Below, in pieces: positions 10,197-21,100 of a stretch of 64,000 nt of DNA. Position numbers and translations under genes: made by a program. Each line of letters opens with the position of its first letter. The first letter of the stretch is position 1. Below the pieces are notes generated by a model. The model did no database searches, was not told the origin of the DNA, and worked only from the letters and a program-made list of their open reading frames with translations. The stretch is from BPJU01 sp964425225 (GTDB lineage Bacteria; Planctomycetota; Planctomycetia; Pirellulales; Pirellulaceae), in NCBI GenBank assembly GCA_964425225.1, contig CAYRMD010000018.1:5668-69667 (forward strand). The letters run 5' to 3'.

Positions 10197-10216
10197 CGTA
10201 AAGACGCAGAGACACA
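10197..10216. repeat. Dispersed ACGCA-AG-CGCAGAG-type intergenic motif
   Basis: ACGTAAAGACGCAGAGACAC is a variant of the motif repeated at 25937-25960 and around 26160-26186. These short Pu-rich motifs occur only between genes in this window. Confidence 0.35.
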
Positions 10217-11216
10217 ATAGCAAGAAAGGAAAAAGTTCGCAGGATCGGCAACCGACATGGCCTCAACTTCGTTTTGCTCAATTTGGCTTTGCCCAAAGCA
10301 CCAAGAACTCCAGCAGCGGTTGTGTTTGTTGCTGTTCCATCCGCTGGCCACAAGTGTTGCAGGGGAGATATGGACAAAGCTGAAGCGTGACTCGACGAAC
10401 GTTCTGACCATTGGGGCAACTAGCCAAGTAATCGCACGAAGTGCCTCACCGGCCGACGTTTGGCGGTGGTGGAAAAACTCCGCGCTTTGCACGTAATCTG
10501 CGGCAGTTACAAAAGCCCGACAGACGAGCGCCTTTCGCAATGCGGCAATGGAAACCTTAAACGGAGCCCGTTGCGTCGCGGCCACTGCGTTTAATCCATT
10601 TGTACCCGGGTATGCGCGTCAGAGCCTTTGTTTGGCGCTTCCTTAAGGTGGATGCTCTTTTACGGAGCCCGTCGATAGACGCATCCCGTTGTCGGTCGCG
10701 CCACTTAGGGCCGAAATGGTCGATTGTGATCCGCTCTGCCACACCGCGGGAGATTACTCGCACCTACATTGAAGACGCACACACAACTCATCGTCGCTGT
10801 GGGCACTATTGTGTGGATGCCCGTGAGCTTTCGAACCTTAAATCCCCGTGCTACGGGTTAATCACGTGTTTGTTGTATCACACAAATCGTCTACTAAGCC
10901 GGTTCCTGCGATAGCTCCGTCGCAGCCTTCATCGCACACGCGGAGCAGTGAGCGCAAGCCTATTCGCGCATCTTGGGACACGTACATACAACAACCATGT
11001 TGGGCAGTGGATAGCAACGCAAATATATGAACGCTAAGGCGCGAACGGGTGACCTTAGATAGTGATAATACACACAAATCATCGAAGTCGCGCTGTTGAA
11101 CGACAGCGCCTTTGCGTCGAATTATCCCCGCGAAAATCGCCGACTCGACGGAGGCATCTCCTCGTGACCGCGACCGCCACTCCCGCACGGTGTTGGTATG
11201 CTCACCATCAGTGAGA

Positions 11217-11225
11217 TGCTATAAT
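11217..11225 (+). promoter_or_regulatory. Possible extended -10 promoter
   Basis: TGCTATAAT carries a consensus TATAAT at 11220-11225 with an upstream TG (extended -10). No consensus -35 lies at 17 bases. It is about 320 bases upstream of the gene at 11545 and could drive the membrane-protein set with a long leader. Confidence 0.3.
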
Positions 11226-11544
11226 ACTGGCATAGAGTTTCACCCCAAGAGGGGGCCCGACGGTTTACTCGAAATCTAACCGGAGCACGTTTCGGTAGCT
11301 GTGTACTCGACAGACGGCTAGACCGAGCACTTTGGTTGGGGCTAACGCGGGATTCCTTCCGGAGTGTGCACGATTGTGTCAGAAAATCTGTGCAACCTGC
11401 GTAATTAGCGGCAGGGTGAAAGACCATTGACGGTGCGCCGTAAAAACGGTTTGGGCGATCGGCTTCGGATCGAGCCGTGAGGCACCAGGTCATTTGTGGC
11501 CACCTCGGGATGTTAAATGCATTTATGATGAGAAGGGCCAAAGC

Positions 11545-12393
11545 ATGCTCGGGCGTAAGTTTTTCGTCCTCGCAGTCGCGTTTCTCATTCCAGCCTTAGT
11601 GGGCAGCTATCACTATACTTTTGGGCAGGGGAGGCTGTTGCGATCGGCTGCCGACGACATCTTGGAGTCGTTGGCTCGTTATTTTGGCAAGGGCAGTGCG
11701 CGTGAGGCGCAGGAGATGATTGCCAAAATTGGGGGGAGGGAATTGGCCGAAGAGGCAGCCAAGCGAGTTGCTCGCGAAGTGGGTGAAGAATCGCTCGAGC
11801 AGCTTTCCCGCCTGACAGCTCGACATGGTCCTGACGTTTTGCGCGCTGTTCGCAACGCCCCGAATCCCGGCCAAGTGCTTCGATGGCTCGATGAGTTCGG
11901 TGAGGATCCGCTGGCTATCAAAGCCGCGCAGCGACTGGCGGCCGGACAGCAAGGACAGCGCCTGTATCGATTGGCAGAAAAACACGGCTCGGCTGCGCTT
12001 CGCGCCGAAGCTGCTTATCCAGGCCTAGCGTTGCGGGTGGTCGAGCACCTAGGCGATGACGGATTGCGCCTGACTCAGAAACTCAACTCGCAACAACTTC
12101 GAATTCTTGGCCCGCATGTGGAAGACCTTGCCGCTTTACCTGACCAACAACGGCAGGGAGTGTTACAACTTTTGTATAACGACTCGAAACGGATGGTGGA
12201 ATTTATCGGGCGGTTCGTGGAAAAGAATCCGGGAGCGACTCTGTTTACTGTAGGTGCGACAACGTCTTACTTGCGAATTCGGAGAGACTTTTGGGTGGTT
12301 CTGAGATTGTTATCGACGAGCAAGGAAGACCCCATCTGGTTGAAAAGCCGGGAATATTTACGGCTCCCTTGCGCACCGCGGGCGAGTGGTTGA
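11545..12393 (+). CDS. Secreted/membrane helical-repeat protein, 5' part of a frameshifted gene
   Basis: 282 residues as read. The ATG at 11545 has AGAAGGG at 11531-11537; an earlier in-frame start at 11494 is unsupported. A hydrophobic N-terminus (FFVLAVAFLIPALVGSYHYTFG) is a signal peptide or anchor. The rest is helical, with a repeated L-x-x-x-x-G-x-x-A-L/V pattern (HGPDVLRAV, HGSAALRAE, LGDDGLRLT), like short alpha-hairpin repeats. The last 40 codons after about 12270 are arginine-rich and unlike the rest. The frame one base back encodes a sensible continuation (see 12291-12569), so this gene probably lost one base near 12270-12290. Unknown function. It heads the set 11545-14814. Confidence 0.65.
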   Translation: MLGRKFFVLAVAFLIPALVGSYHYTFGQGRLLRSAADDILESLARYFGKGSAREAQEMIAKIGGRELAEEAAKRVAREVGEESLEQLSRLTARHGPDVLRAVRNAPNPGQVLRWLDEFGEDPLAIKAAQRLAAGQQGQRLYRLAEKHGSAALRAEAAYPGLALRVVEHLGDDGLRLTQKLNSQQLRILGPHVEDLAALPDQQRQGVLQLLYNDSKRMVEFIGRFVEKNPGATLFTVGATTSYLRIRRDFWVVLRLLSTSKEDPIWLKSREYLRLPCAPRASG

Positions 12394-12569
12394 TGTTGCC
12401 GGTGAAAATCGCCGCGTTCTTGATGTGCGTCGTCATCATTATCGTCTTGTGGCCAGCCGTCCGGTGGGCTTGGAGGATTTGTTGGCAGCGCCGCCCGCGG
12501 TGGCGTCTCCGTTCTAAGAAGGATAAAGAGGTTCCGACCGAATCCGCTCGTCTCTTGTCGGATTCCTAG
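12291..12569 (+). CDS. 3' part of the frameshifted membrane protein gene
   Basis: This frame continues the protein at 11545. It reads LGGSEIVIDEQGRPHLVEKPG, then a 20-residue membrane segment (IAAFLMCVVIIIVLWPAVRW) and a basic tail. Joined with one added base, 11545-12569 would give 341 residues with an N-terminal and a C-terminal membrane segment. As a stand-alone gene it would need a TTG start without a ribosome binding site, which is unlikely. Treat it as the tail of the preceding gene. Confidence 0.55.
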   Translation: MGGSEIVIDEQGRPHLVEKPGIFTAPLRTAGEWLMLPVKIAAFLMCVVIIIVLWPAVRWAWRICWQRRPRWRLRSKKDKEVPTESARLLSDS

Positions 12570-12602
12570 CCAGGGCAGCGTGAACTAAGTCTGGATCGGT
12601 GT

Positions 12603-13733
12603 ATGACAACACAGCAAACACCGACGCAAGAGTCACACTGGCAGCGAAAAAAACCGGGGTTACTTCGACTCCTGTGGTGCGTTATTCTACTGACCGCATT
12701 TCTCATAGCGATCGGCTATCTGGGCTATCGGTGGTGGATTATTCGAAATCCGCCTGCGTTTTCAATCGAGGGTAACAACACCCCGTCTGTCGCTATCTCT
12801 AAACGAGCGGAGCAGATCGAGGCTCTAAAGCGGCAAATCGACTCATTAGTGGATCAGACGGAGCAGGCTAATCTTGAAGCCGCGGACCACTGTATAGCGC
12901 AGATTCACCAGGCCTTCGAGCGGTATCGATCTGGTGTGCCACATTTGGTGGAGGACCTCATGTCATTGCGCACGCGCTTGCGGGTGGCTGCGGGCATGGT
13001 AAGGGACACTTTGAGCAATCAGGGGAATGTGCAGAGATTAATGCAAGGGAAGTTCCAACAGTATGTTTTATCGGAGGCAGTACTTCAAAAGGACATTCAC
13101 GACAGTTTGCAGCAGTTTCGTGAGGCAATATGGGCAAACCAGCAGGAGTTGCTCAGTTCGGTGAAGGCGGCCGTAGAGAGCATCGATCCGAGTTTTGGCT
13201 TACCCTCTGCTGAACAGTTCCACAAGGATTTGTTTGGCCGCTTGGCGCCGGTTCTAGTAGACGAGGCACACGCTTCTGTGTACCAGTTCGTCGCGGCTTT
13301 CGTAGCCAGTGAGATAGCTGCCAATGTGGGTACTCGCCTGGTAGCTTCGCTTCTGAATAGACTACTGCTTTCATTCGGTACTCGTATTGCGGCAACAGCA
13401 GCTGCGGTTGGAGGTACCACCCCCGCAGGTGCTGCAGCCGGGGGTACAGGAGGTTCCATGGCGGGTCCGATAGGCACGGCTGCCGGTGTAGCGGTCGGAT
13501 TAGCCATTGGCATTGCCGTCGATTGGTGGCTCTCCAATCAACAAGAAGCCTACCTTACAGCGACGCTTAATGAGCATATACGTCAGATCGAGTTGCAGCT
13601 TATCGAAGGCTCGCCGGCTGGTGCCTCAGTTGATGGACAGGAACATCCTGGCTTACGGGCGGCGTTATATGAGCTCTGCCGGCAGTTGAAAGCTGCACAA
13701 AAAGCTCGCTTCCAAGAGACCCTGGCACGATGA
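12603..13733 (+). CDS. Membrane-anchored helical protein with glycine-rich hydrophobic segment (paralogue 1)
   Basis: 376 residues, unknown family. It has a basic start and then one membrane segment (about 20-45, LLWCVILLTAFLIAIGYLGY). A long helical region follows (65-240: EQIEALKRQIDSLVDQTEQ, FERYRSGVPHLVEDL, LQQFREAIWANQQELLSSV). Next comes an Ala/Gly-rich hydrophobic stretch at about 260-303 (GGTTPAGAAAGG to GVAVGLAIGIAVDWW), like a glycine-zipper hairpin, and a final helix. The gene at 13849 shares its layout and several matching stretches, so the two are diverged tandem copies. It lies 33 bases after the preceding gene and is probably co-transcribed. The glycine zipper suggests membrane insertion; that is inference. 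Confidence 0.75.
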   Translation: MTTQQTPTQESHWQRKKPGLLRLLWCVILLTAFLIAIGYLGYRWWIIRNPPAFSIEGNNTPSVAISKRAEQIEALKRQIDSLVDQTEQANLEAADHCIAQIHQAFERYRSGVPHLVEDLMSLRTRLRVAAGMVRDTLSNQGNVQRLMQGKFQQYVLSEAVLQKDIHDSLQQFREAIWANQQELLSSVKAAVESIDPSFGLPSAEQFHKDLFGRLAPVLVDEAHASVYQFVAAFVASEIAANVGTRLVASLLNRLLLSFGTRIAATAAAVGGTTPAGAAAGGTGGSMAGPIGTAAGVAVGLAIGIAVDWWLSNQQEAYLTATLNEHIRQIELQLIEGSPAGASVDGQEHPGLRAALYELCRQLKAAQKARFQETLAR

Positions 13734-13848
13734 GTTTTACTTTCTTACAACATCGTGGCAGATTCAAAAAAACGACTCCATCTAAGTTTACTATCACCTC
13801 TCGGCCTAAGGTAGATCGACAGTTTAGCTTTGCTCAAGGAGAGTAACA

Positions 13849-14814
13849 ATGATGCTCTCTCTTCGGGGGCCTACGCGTCGAATTGGTTTTCTCGCTGCGG
13901 TTTTGTCTGCTATTACGGTGTTAACGATATGGCTTGTTTACCCGGTTGCCTGGATGACCATAGTGCGTACCGGCCGCCATCGCGAGTGGTGGCAGTACCT
14001 TCGCGATTTGCGTTTTCATACTCGACAAGAGTGCTACTACCAAACAACAGCCTTGCCCTATTTGAATCACCACCACAAGCAACTCCAGGCTGCTGTGGAC
14101 AACTGCCTGATGCGAGTACGCGGCTGTTTTGATCGCTATCGTGCGCGAGCACCCGATTTTGCCAGCGAGGTGACAGGATTCTTTCCGTTTCAACTGATGA
14201 CTACGTCGCGCGATGATAACCAAAAGTTCGTACGTGAGGTTTTTGAGCGCACGGTTGTCAGTCCTCAACAAATCGAGCAAGATGTGCGCAACTGCATCGA
14301 TGAGTTTAAACAAGACGTACAGGCTTTGCAAAATGAGTTGCTTGCCAGCCTGAAAATTACGGGTGTGGATTATTTTCCTTCAGAGGCCGTTTTCCAATCA
14401 ATTCAAATAGACGTGAATTCCTCCTTCAAAATTCACTTGACAGCTCTAGACAAACTGGTCGCAGAAATCTCGAGCTCGCGGATAACTCGTCTGACTATGG
14501 AAGTCGGTTTGTTTGTTATTGAATCGATAGCGCGCACCGCTGTTGCCAAGTTGGCCGCTCGCGCATCGTGGGTTTTCTTTGCTCTTGACTTGTTATTGAC
14601 GGCCGCGGAGCACAACCGCATCACGCAGGAAGTCGTAGCTGTCTTGAATCAAACGGAAAGGGATCTTATCGAAGGCGCCGGCGATTCCCGAGGCAATACC
14701 AATAGTGCTGACCGAAGTGTACCCGGCCTTCGTCGCCAGTTGCTCGATTTGTTTGAAAAAATGATCGAAGAGCAAAATCGCCGCATTCGCAAAGCCCTGA
14801 AACTTGAGCGCTAA
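13849..14814 (+). CDS. Membrane-anchored helical protein (paralogue 2)
   Basis: 321 residues; ATG with AAGGAG at 13836-13841. One N-terminal membrane segment (about 12-35, GFLAAVLSAITVLTIWLVY) is followed by helices. Matches to the gene at 12603 are FDRYRARAPDF against FERYRSGVPHL, DEFKQDVQALQNELLASLK against QQFREAIWANQQELLSSVK, and LIEGAG...PGLRRQLLDL against LIEGSP...PGLRAALYEL. The Ala/Gly hydrophobic stretch is replaced by a shorter segment (SWVFFALDLLLTAA). No family recognised. It is followed by the giant gene after 364 bases. Confidence 0.75.
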   Translation: MMLSLRGPTRRIGFLAAVLSAITVLTIWLVYPVAWMTIVRTGRHREWWQYLRDLRFHTRQECYYQTTALPYLNHHHKQLQAAVDNCLMRVRGCFDRYRARAPDFASEVTGFFPFQLMTTSRDDNQKFVREVFERTVVSPQQIEQDVRNCIDEFKQDVQALQNELLASLKITGVDYFPSEAVFQSIQIDVNSSFKIHLTALDKLVAEISSSRITRLTMEVGLFVIESIARTAVAKLAARASWVFFALDLLLTAAEHNRITQEVVAVLNQTERDLIEGAGDSRGNTNSADRSVPGLRRQLLDLFEKMIEEQNRRIRKALKLER

Positions 14815-15178
14815 TCTGTTTTTTTGCGCGGTTGAGCATCAAAAGTATTGTGAATGCGGCGCCTGCGTTCTACATGTGCTTCTTTCTCGGCGGACTTTTC
14901 TGTAACCAATACGCCATCACACGAGCCGGGAGTCTTCAGGCCTACACGTCTTTCTTTCGTTACCAGACGTGCACGCCGGTTCGAAGCTAGATCGCTGTGA
15001 CAAACGCTTGTCACTGGTGAGCTTGTCAAGCCCCAAGACCTGGATCTGGTGTAGTCATTTTTGCCATGGGTGGACACTTGGTTCGTGCAACACTTAAATG
15101 CGACGCCTCTCATGTCGAATCCCGTCACCGGCCACGAAACAGGGACCAAAGTATGGAGCGCCTTCTTGGAGAAAAAGG
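14815..15178. other. Leader region of the giant gene
   Basis: 364 bases between the paralogue pair and the giant gene. An in-frame ATG at 15098 lacks a ribosome binding site. An 18-base palindrome lies at 14997-15014. No other gene seen. Confidence 0.5.
14997..15014. repeat. 18-base palindrome GTGACAAACGCTTGTCAC
   Basis: Perfect 7-bp arms around ACGC. An almost identical palindrome (two differences, both in the centre) lies at 63968-63985. Either an operator, a terminator-like hairpin or a dispersed element. Confidence 0.5.
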
Positions 15179-18100
15179 ATGGTACGCCCCGGTAAAGGCC
15201 TGTTCGGTGTCACTCCATGGCAGAAGCGCCGACGGGAACGCAGACGACAAGTAGAGCGGCGGCTGGTAAGTGAAGGGCTCGAGCCGCGGCATTTGATGGC
15301 TAGTGACATTGACATACAGTTCCGCGACGTCGGACTATTGCACGACTCCGGCCAACACCCCGATGACGGGATTTCCGCCAATTGGGCTATTCGTGGCACC
15401 GTGCAAGGCCATTGGGCCAATTACCGGCTCTTTGTCGAATACGACAAAGATCTCGATGGCCAGCCGGATGGCGTGGCGGCGACTTATCAGATACCAGATG
15501 AGTCCTTACAACAAACCGTATTTGTTTTTGATCCTCGACACGATTATCCCGAACTGGCCTCTTACGAAGGGCCGATCACTCTGGCCTACCGAGCATCCCT
15601 GCAAGCTGACGGTCAAGCGGTGCTGCACCAAGAGTGGCACAGCTTTAGCTTCACTGCTTCGCCAGTTCCTCCGGCCGATGAAAACCTTCGTTCGCTCGTT
15701 CTGAAACACGATACCGGACCATCCGCCACCGATCAACTCACCTGGATTGCGATCGTTACTGCTCAGTTGCAAACTCGTTCGGATAGCGGCCACAATGACC
15801 CCTCGGGAGGTGGCTTCGGACCGGACGATCCGTCCGATCCCGGCGCCGGAGGTGGTTTTGATAGTAGTGGCGGGGGATTGAGCGGAGGACAGACCGGGTC
15901 AAGCGGTGGGGCGGGAGATCCATCGGGTTCGGGTGGTTTCACCGGCTGGGGAGGCTCCTTTGGTTCGGGAGACCCTTCGGGTTACTCGGGCGGTCAAGGA
16001 TCTGGCAGTGGCGCATTCGATTCGTCGGGAAGTTCACCGCCATCGCCTGAAGGCGGTCTACCGAGTACTGGGAATTCCGGGAGCTCCCCTGGTTCATCCG
16101 GGGGTTCCGGGACATCTTCCTCTAGTACGGGCAACTCTTTCCTACCGAGCGACGCAATTCCAGACTTCGTAGCGCCCGATCAAGCTCCGCTCAATCGCCT
16201 GGCGATCGAGTGGGATTGGAACGGCGACAACCTCGCAGATGCTCGCACCTGGCTGGCATTCGGGGAAACGGCCGAACTGGATTTATCGGATCTGCCCTAT
16301 GGTGAGCACACGGTCCGAGCGCGCGTTCTACAATGGGATAGCCGATTGGGAACAGCTCGTTATTCCGACTGGAAGAGCTTGACCTTTTACTACGTAGCCG
16401 CCCCAGCTCCCGAGATTGTCGAATTAGGATTAGTTAACGATACCGGTACACCAAACGACAAAGTCACTTCCGACACCCGATTGGTTGGGCGGCTCACCGA
16501 ACACGTCGACGACGAACCCGTTCTTGTTTACTGGGACAGCAATGATGATGGGGTCTCCGACGGCTATGTACTGGCCGATGACCAGGGCAACTTTGAAATC
16601 GAACCACGCGGCATAGCTCCAGGCCCAGTGCAGGTCAACCTCCGGACCTCTCGTTGGGATGTCAAAGCACAAGCGGAGCTTTTTGGCGACTGGTATTCGT
16701 TTTCCTATACCTACCAACCCGACCCACCACCGAGTATCGCCTCGTTAGATTTTCGGCCGAACGATCGTGCCACCGGCACTGCTTCGCGCCTTGCAGGAGT
16801 TCTATCCGGTGCGCAAGCCGACGTGGTTATCGAGTTTGATGACAATCACGATGGGACGCCGGATGCCGTAGCCGTGACCAGGAGCGACGGCAGCTTCGAG
16901 CGTGTGCTCATACCCAGTGGGTCAGGTACATTTACGGTTCACGTGCGAACGCGTTTACCCGGCGGGCAGCGTGAACGGACGAGCGATTGGCGTGAGTTTT
17001 CCTACCGGGTAGACACCTCGCCTTTACCCGAGCTTGCACTGGTTGGCCTGCATCTGCTGCGAGACACCGGCCTCGATTCGTCCGATGGCGTTTCATCTGA
17101 TGGACGCCTTGCGGGGAAGGTTATTAGTTCTCCTCGAGTAACGTGGAAATGGGTCGAGTTGGACTACGACCAAGATGGGTCTGCTGATCTTTATTCCTTA
17201 GCTGCCGACGACGGGCAATTCCTCTTGTACCCAGACCTAACGGAGTTCGGAGCCCTCGAGTGGTCGGTCCGTGCCGGTGCTATTGATCCGCAAACGGCCC
17301 AATTGGTGCGCACCGCATGGCATACTATCCGCTGGCATTATGCGCCGGACCCCATCGTCGCTCCCCAAATCACCGAAGTTGCGCTGGCCGTGAACACGGG
17401 TGACCCGACCGACCGCGTCAGCTCCATTCCCTGGCTGAAAGGACAGGTGGCGGATACCCAAGGCCGCGCAACTTTCTTAGAAGTGGATCTCGGCTCTGAC
17501 AATACGGTCGATCAAGTTGCCGTCGTTTCGGCCGACGGCAGTTTCCTCCTACGGCCCACGCTCGTGGAGCCTGGTCCGGTGGCGATCCGCCTCCGGCCCA
17601 CGAGCTGGGACGATCAGTCTCAACAACCCATTTCAGGTCAGTGGGAAGAAGTCACATTGATCTATCAGCTTGATGTATCGAGTCCCGCGGCGTTCGTAGA
17701 AACGATAGTGGAAGCTGACTTTGATGCGACCTTGCCGCAATTTGCTATTGGCGGAATCGTGGCGGCACTCCCTTCGGCGGTCCGTGTAGCACTCGAGTTA
17801 GATACGGACAACGATGGAGAACCGGACCGAGTCGAAAGTGTCGAGCCAACCGGCGCGTTTCGATTTCATGTAACGACGTCGGCCGGGGAATCGATTACGG
17901 TCCGCATTCGTACCAAGCAAATCACCGATGAGGGCCAAATCATTTATGGGCAGTGGGAAGAACTGCGTCTCACACCCGCACCGAGCAAGGACTTGGTACA
18001 GCCACCGGTGCCAATCGTACTGGAGCGGGTTACTGAGCTGCGGTTGGTTAACGACACGGCCGCATCGAGCTCGGACCTTGCAACATCCGATCCGCGAGTC

Positions 18101-21100
18101 ATGGGACGATTGGATGCGGGCCAAAGGGCCTCTCGCCTGGTTGAATTCGACTTGGATGGCGATGGCCGTCCCGAGGGGGTAGTGACGACCGGCGAGGACG
18201 GCACGTTTACCATCGACCCAGCTCCCATGGCCGAGGGGCTTATCCGGTTGGCGGTCCGTCCCGTTGTCGACTCGGGAACAACGACCATTTGGAGCAGCTT
18301 GGCGTTTGTGTATGCAACGGACCCAGACTCGGAAAGTTCGCAGCAGCTTGCGCGGCTGGCCGCCGACTATCAAGCGACACGAGAAGCTGCGATGGACGAA
18401 TATTGGCGGACGTTAAAGGAAGCCGTCGAATTACGCCACCGAAAGTTGGGAGAGGCGGCAAACCAGCGCAATGCCGAACACCGCCAACACAACGAAGCGC
18501 TTGGCACAGGATCGCGCGAAGTGGAACAACGTTTTTATGAAGCCGTCCAAGAGATCGACGAGCAATATGCGGCGAGTCTACGTGCGGCGGCGGAGCGGTT
18601 CGCAGAGCAGATAGGATCGTCGCGTTTTGATCGGGAGTCAAGTCTTCCCGAGTTAGTTTGGCCTGAAGCGCCTCCGGACGGACGGGGACCACTACGAGAA
18701 ACAAGTCGCTGGGCACCCCCGTTCGCTTTGTCTGTGCCGCGCTTGGAACCTCACGCCGCGCGCCTGCCCTCGCAAGCGACGCTTGCCTGGCAACGCGCTC
18801 TGCAAACTGCCAACCAAGAGCTCCAACGAAACGATATCGTGCGAATTGCAGACGATGCGGCAGCACTACGGCAATTCGACGACGCGCACCTTGAATCGAT
18901 CGAGCGATCACGTCAGCAGTGGTTGCAGCGCGTTCGAACGGCTCAAGCGCGATTCGATCAGCGCCGACGAGAAACACATCCGACAATCGATCTGGTACTG
19001 TCCGAGCTGAAATTTCAACAGGCGCTACAACAAGCGGAAAACGTTTATCAGGCGGCGTTACAAGCACACCAGCGTGCACTGGCGAATCGACTAGCTCCCC
19101 TACAGGAAGCGTTAAAATCCGCTATTGACGCAGCTATCCGCGAATATGAACGCCGCATGCAAGAATTATCCGATTTTTACGCGCAAAACCCACCCTCCTA
19201 CCCGATGGAGTACAGCGACTTTGAGAAAGCCTGGCGCAAGCGAGCTTTCTCGGACCGGGAGACAGCAATTGCCGATGCGTATCTGGCGTTCGATCGAGCG
19301 GTTGCCGACGCCTATCGTATCAAAGAACGGCAGGACGCTGAGGCGCTCTATCAACGTGATATGGCTATCACGATCGCCGAAGAGCAACTTACCGGCCAGA
19401 AACTCGCCGTAGCCATCTGGTCTCAACAAAACCAGCAGGACGCCTGGAATGATTATCAAACGGAGTTGGTCTCGGCTGAAAACGCGTTCCTGCTAGCGGC
19501 AGCCGATGCCTCCTTGCGTCACCAGCTTCACACCGCCGAGCAACTTCTGAGAAACCGGCTGCGGCAGATCGAACAGCGGAAGGGGATTGAATTGCGACTC
19601 GTTGAAACCTTGCGCGAGGCATGGCCTGAAGAACAACTTCCGGATTTGGCAGAACTTGCGCTTGCGCGGCAATTGGACCAGATTGACACCGACTTTCAAC
19701 ACCAGCTGGCTAAAGAATTGGCGCGCCTGGACGTCGACGTAGCACAAGCCATCTACCAGTGGCAGCAAGACGTGGCCCGGGCCGAGCATGTTTGGGCCAG
19801 AACAATTCAGCAAGCAACCGACCAACTCAATCAGCAGCAATTTCAGTCCGAAGCAGCTCGTCGACAAAACATTCTGAATGCCGTCTCGCAAGAAGCACGA
19901 GCTTGGTTGGCAGAACAGACGTCGTATCGCCAGCAGCTTGTAAACTTGCGCCGCACGCGTGACTTAGACGTAGCAGACGAGAACCACCGTTTTGCACTGG
20001 AGCGGGCGCAAATTGCTTATGACTATCTTCTGGAGAGACGGGATGTACACCTCGATTACATGGGGGAAATGAGGGATACGCCGATCGATGTTCCCTTGGC
20101 AGAAGCAGCCCGCCGACACGCACACCGCCTTGCTCGTGCCGAGAATACGCATCGCCATAACCGGTTGGCAATCGACGAACGATGGTCCGATGGCACGTTA
20201 GCTGCCCTGTTATTGTATCGCTTGAAGCTTCACCATTGGGCCGAGCAGCGTACGTCTCTGATCGTTCAGGCAGACTATGTGGCAAGCGACGAAAGCCTGC
20301 GGCACGAGGCCTTGTTCGCCGAGACAACCGCTCTGGACGATATCCAATATGAAGTCGACCGCAACCACTTTCAGAGCGTTCTTGACACCCGCTTTGTGGA
20401 ATTGGATGCAGATCGAGAAATAATGGTGGCCCAGTTGGGTGCCGCCCGTGAGGCCCAAGTGGCTGCTGCGCTCGCTCAATTCGGTCGCCAAACGACTTCC
20501 GCTCTCGTGAACGGCGTCGCGAGCTGGATCCGAACGGCAGGCGTGCCTGAACCGTGGGCGAGCTATTACACAGTAGTGGCGACCGGAGTCTCCGCTTGGG
20601 CCGGAAATTGGTACACGGCCCAACAGCAGAGGATACAGGCGCAGGGAAATGCTGACGCCGTTCGCGTTCAAGCCGAAACCCAAGCGTTTCGCTTGGCGCA
20701 CGGACAGATCCGGCTTGCCGAAACCCAATTCGTCCTGGATGCTGCTTCGGCGGCGCGGCAGTATGCTTCTGGACGAGCGGCTGCTTTGGTTCAGACCGGG
20801 GTTTCCACTACGGTAGCGACGCGCGACTATCTGGTGGATCTGGCCAGCGCCGAACGATTTTATGCTGACGCGTGGATTCACGCTGGCGTGGTCCATGATG
20901 AATCAGTGCGGGATGCGTTCTTCGGCTTCGAGCATGACGCCGCTGACGCCTTGTTGGCCTTGCAATTGGAACAGGTGGACCAGGCGGGCTACGTGGCGTT
21001 GCTGGAAACGGCTGCCAAACGCCGTCGCGTGGCCGAAGCCAGTGCTTACGTGCAACTGGTAACCAGCGTAACCGCTGCCGCTGACTCTTTCACCGCATCG

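Larger units (their letters stand above)
10157..11544. other. Long gene-poor stretch with repeat remnants
   Basis: Nearly 1.4 kb with no supported gene. Open frames on both strands are short, overlap one another and lack ribosome binding sites. It contains copies of a degenerate ACGCAnAGrCGCAGAG-type motif (10197-10216; near 11030; complement near 11105), also seen at 25937 and 26160, and one extended -10-type box at 11217-11225. Confidence 0.5.

Noticed and set aside
18240..19079. 279-codon minus-strand frame inside the giant gene
   Set aside because: Shadow of the GC-rich, biased codon use of the giant coding frame; no start signal and no protein-like pattern.
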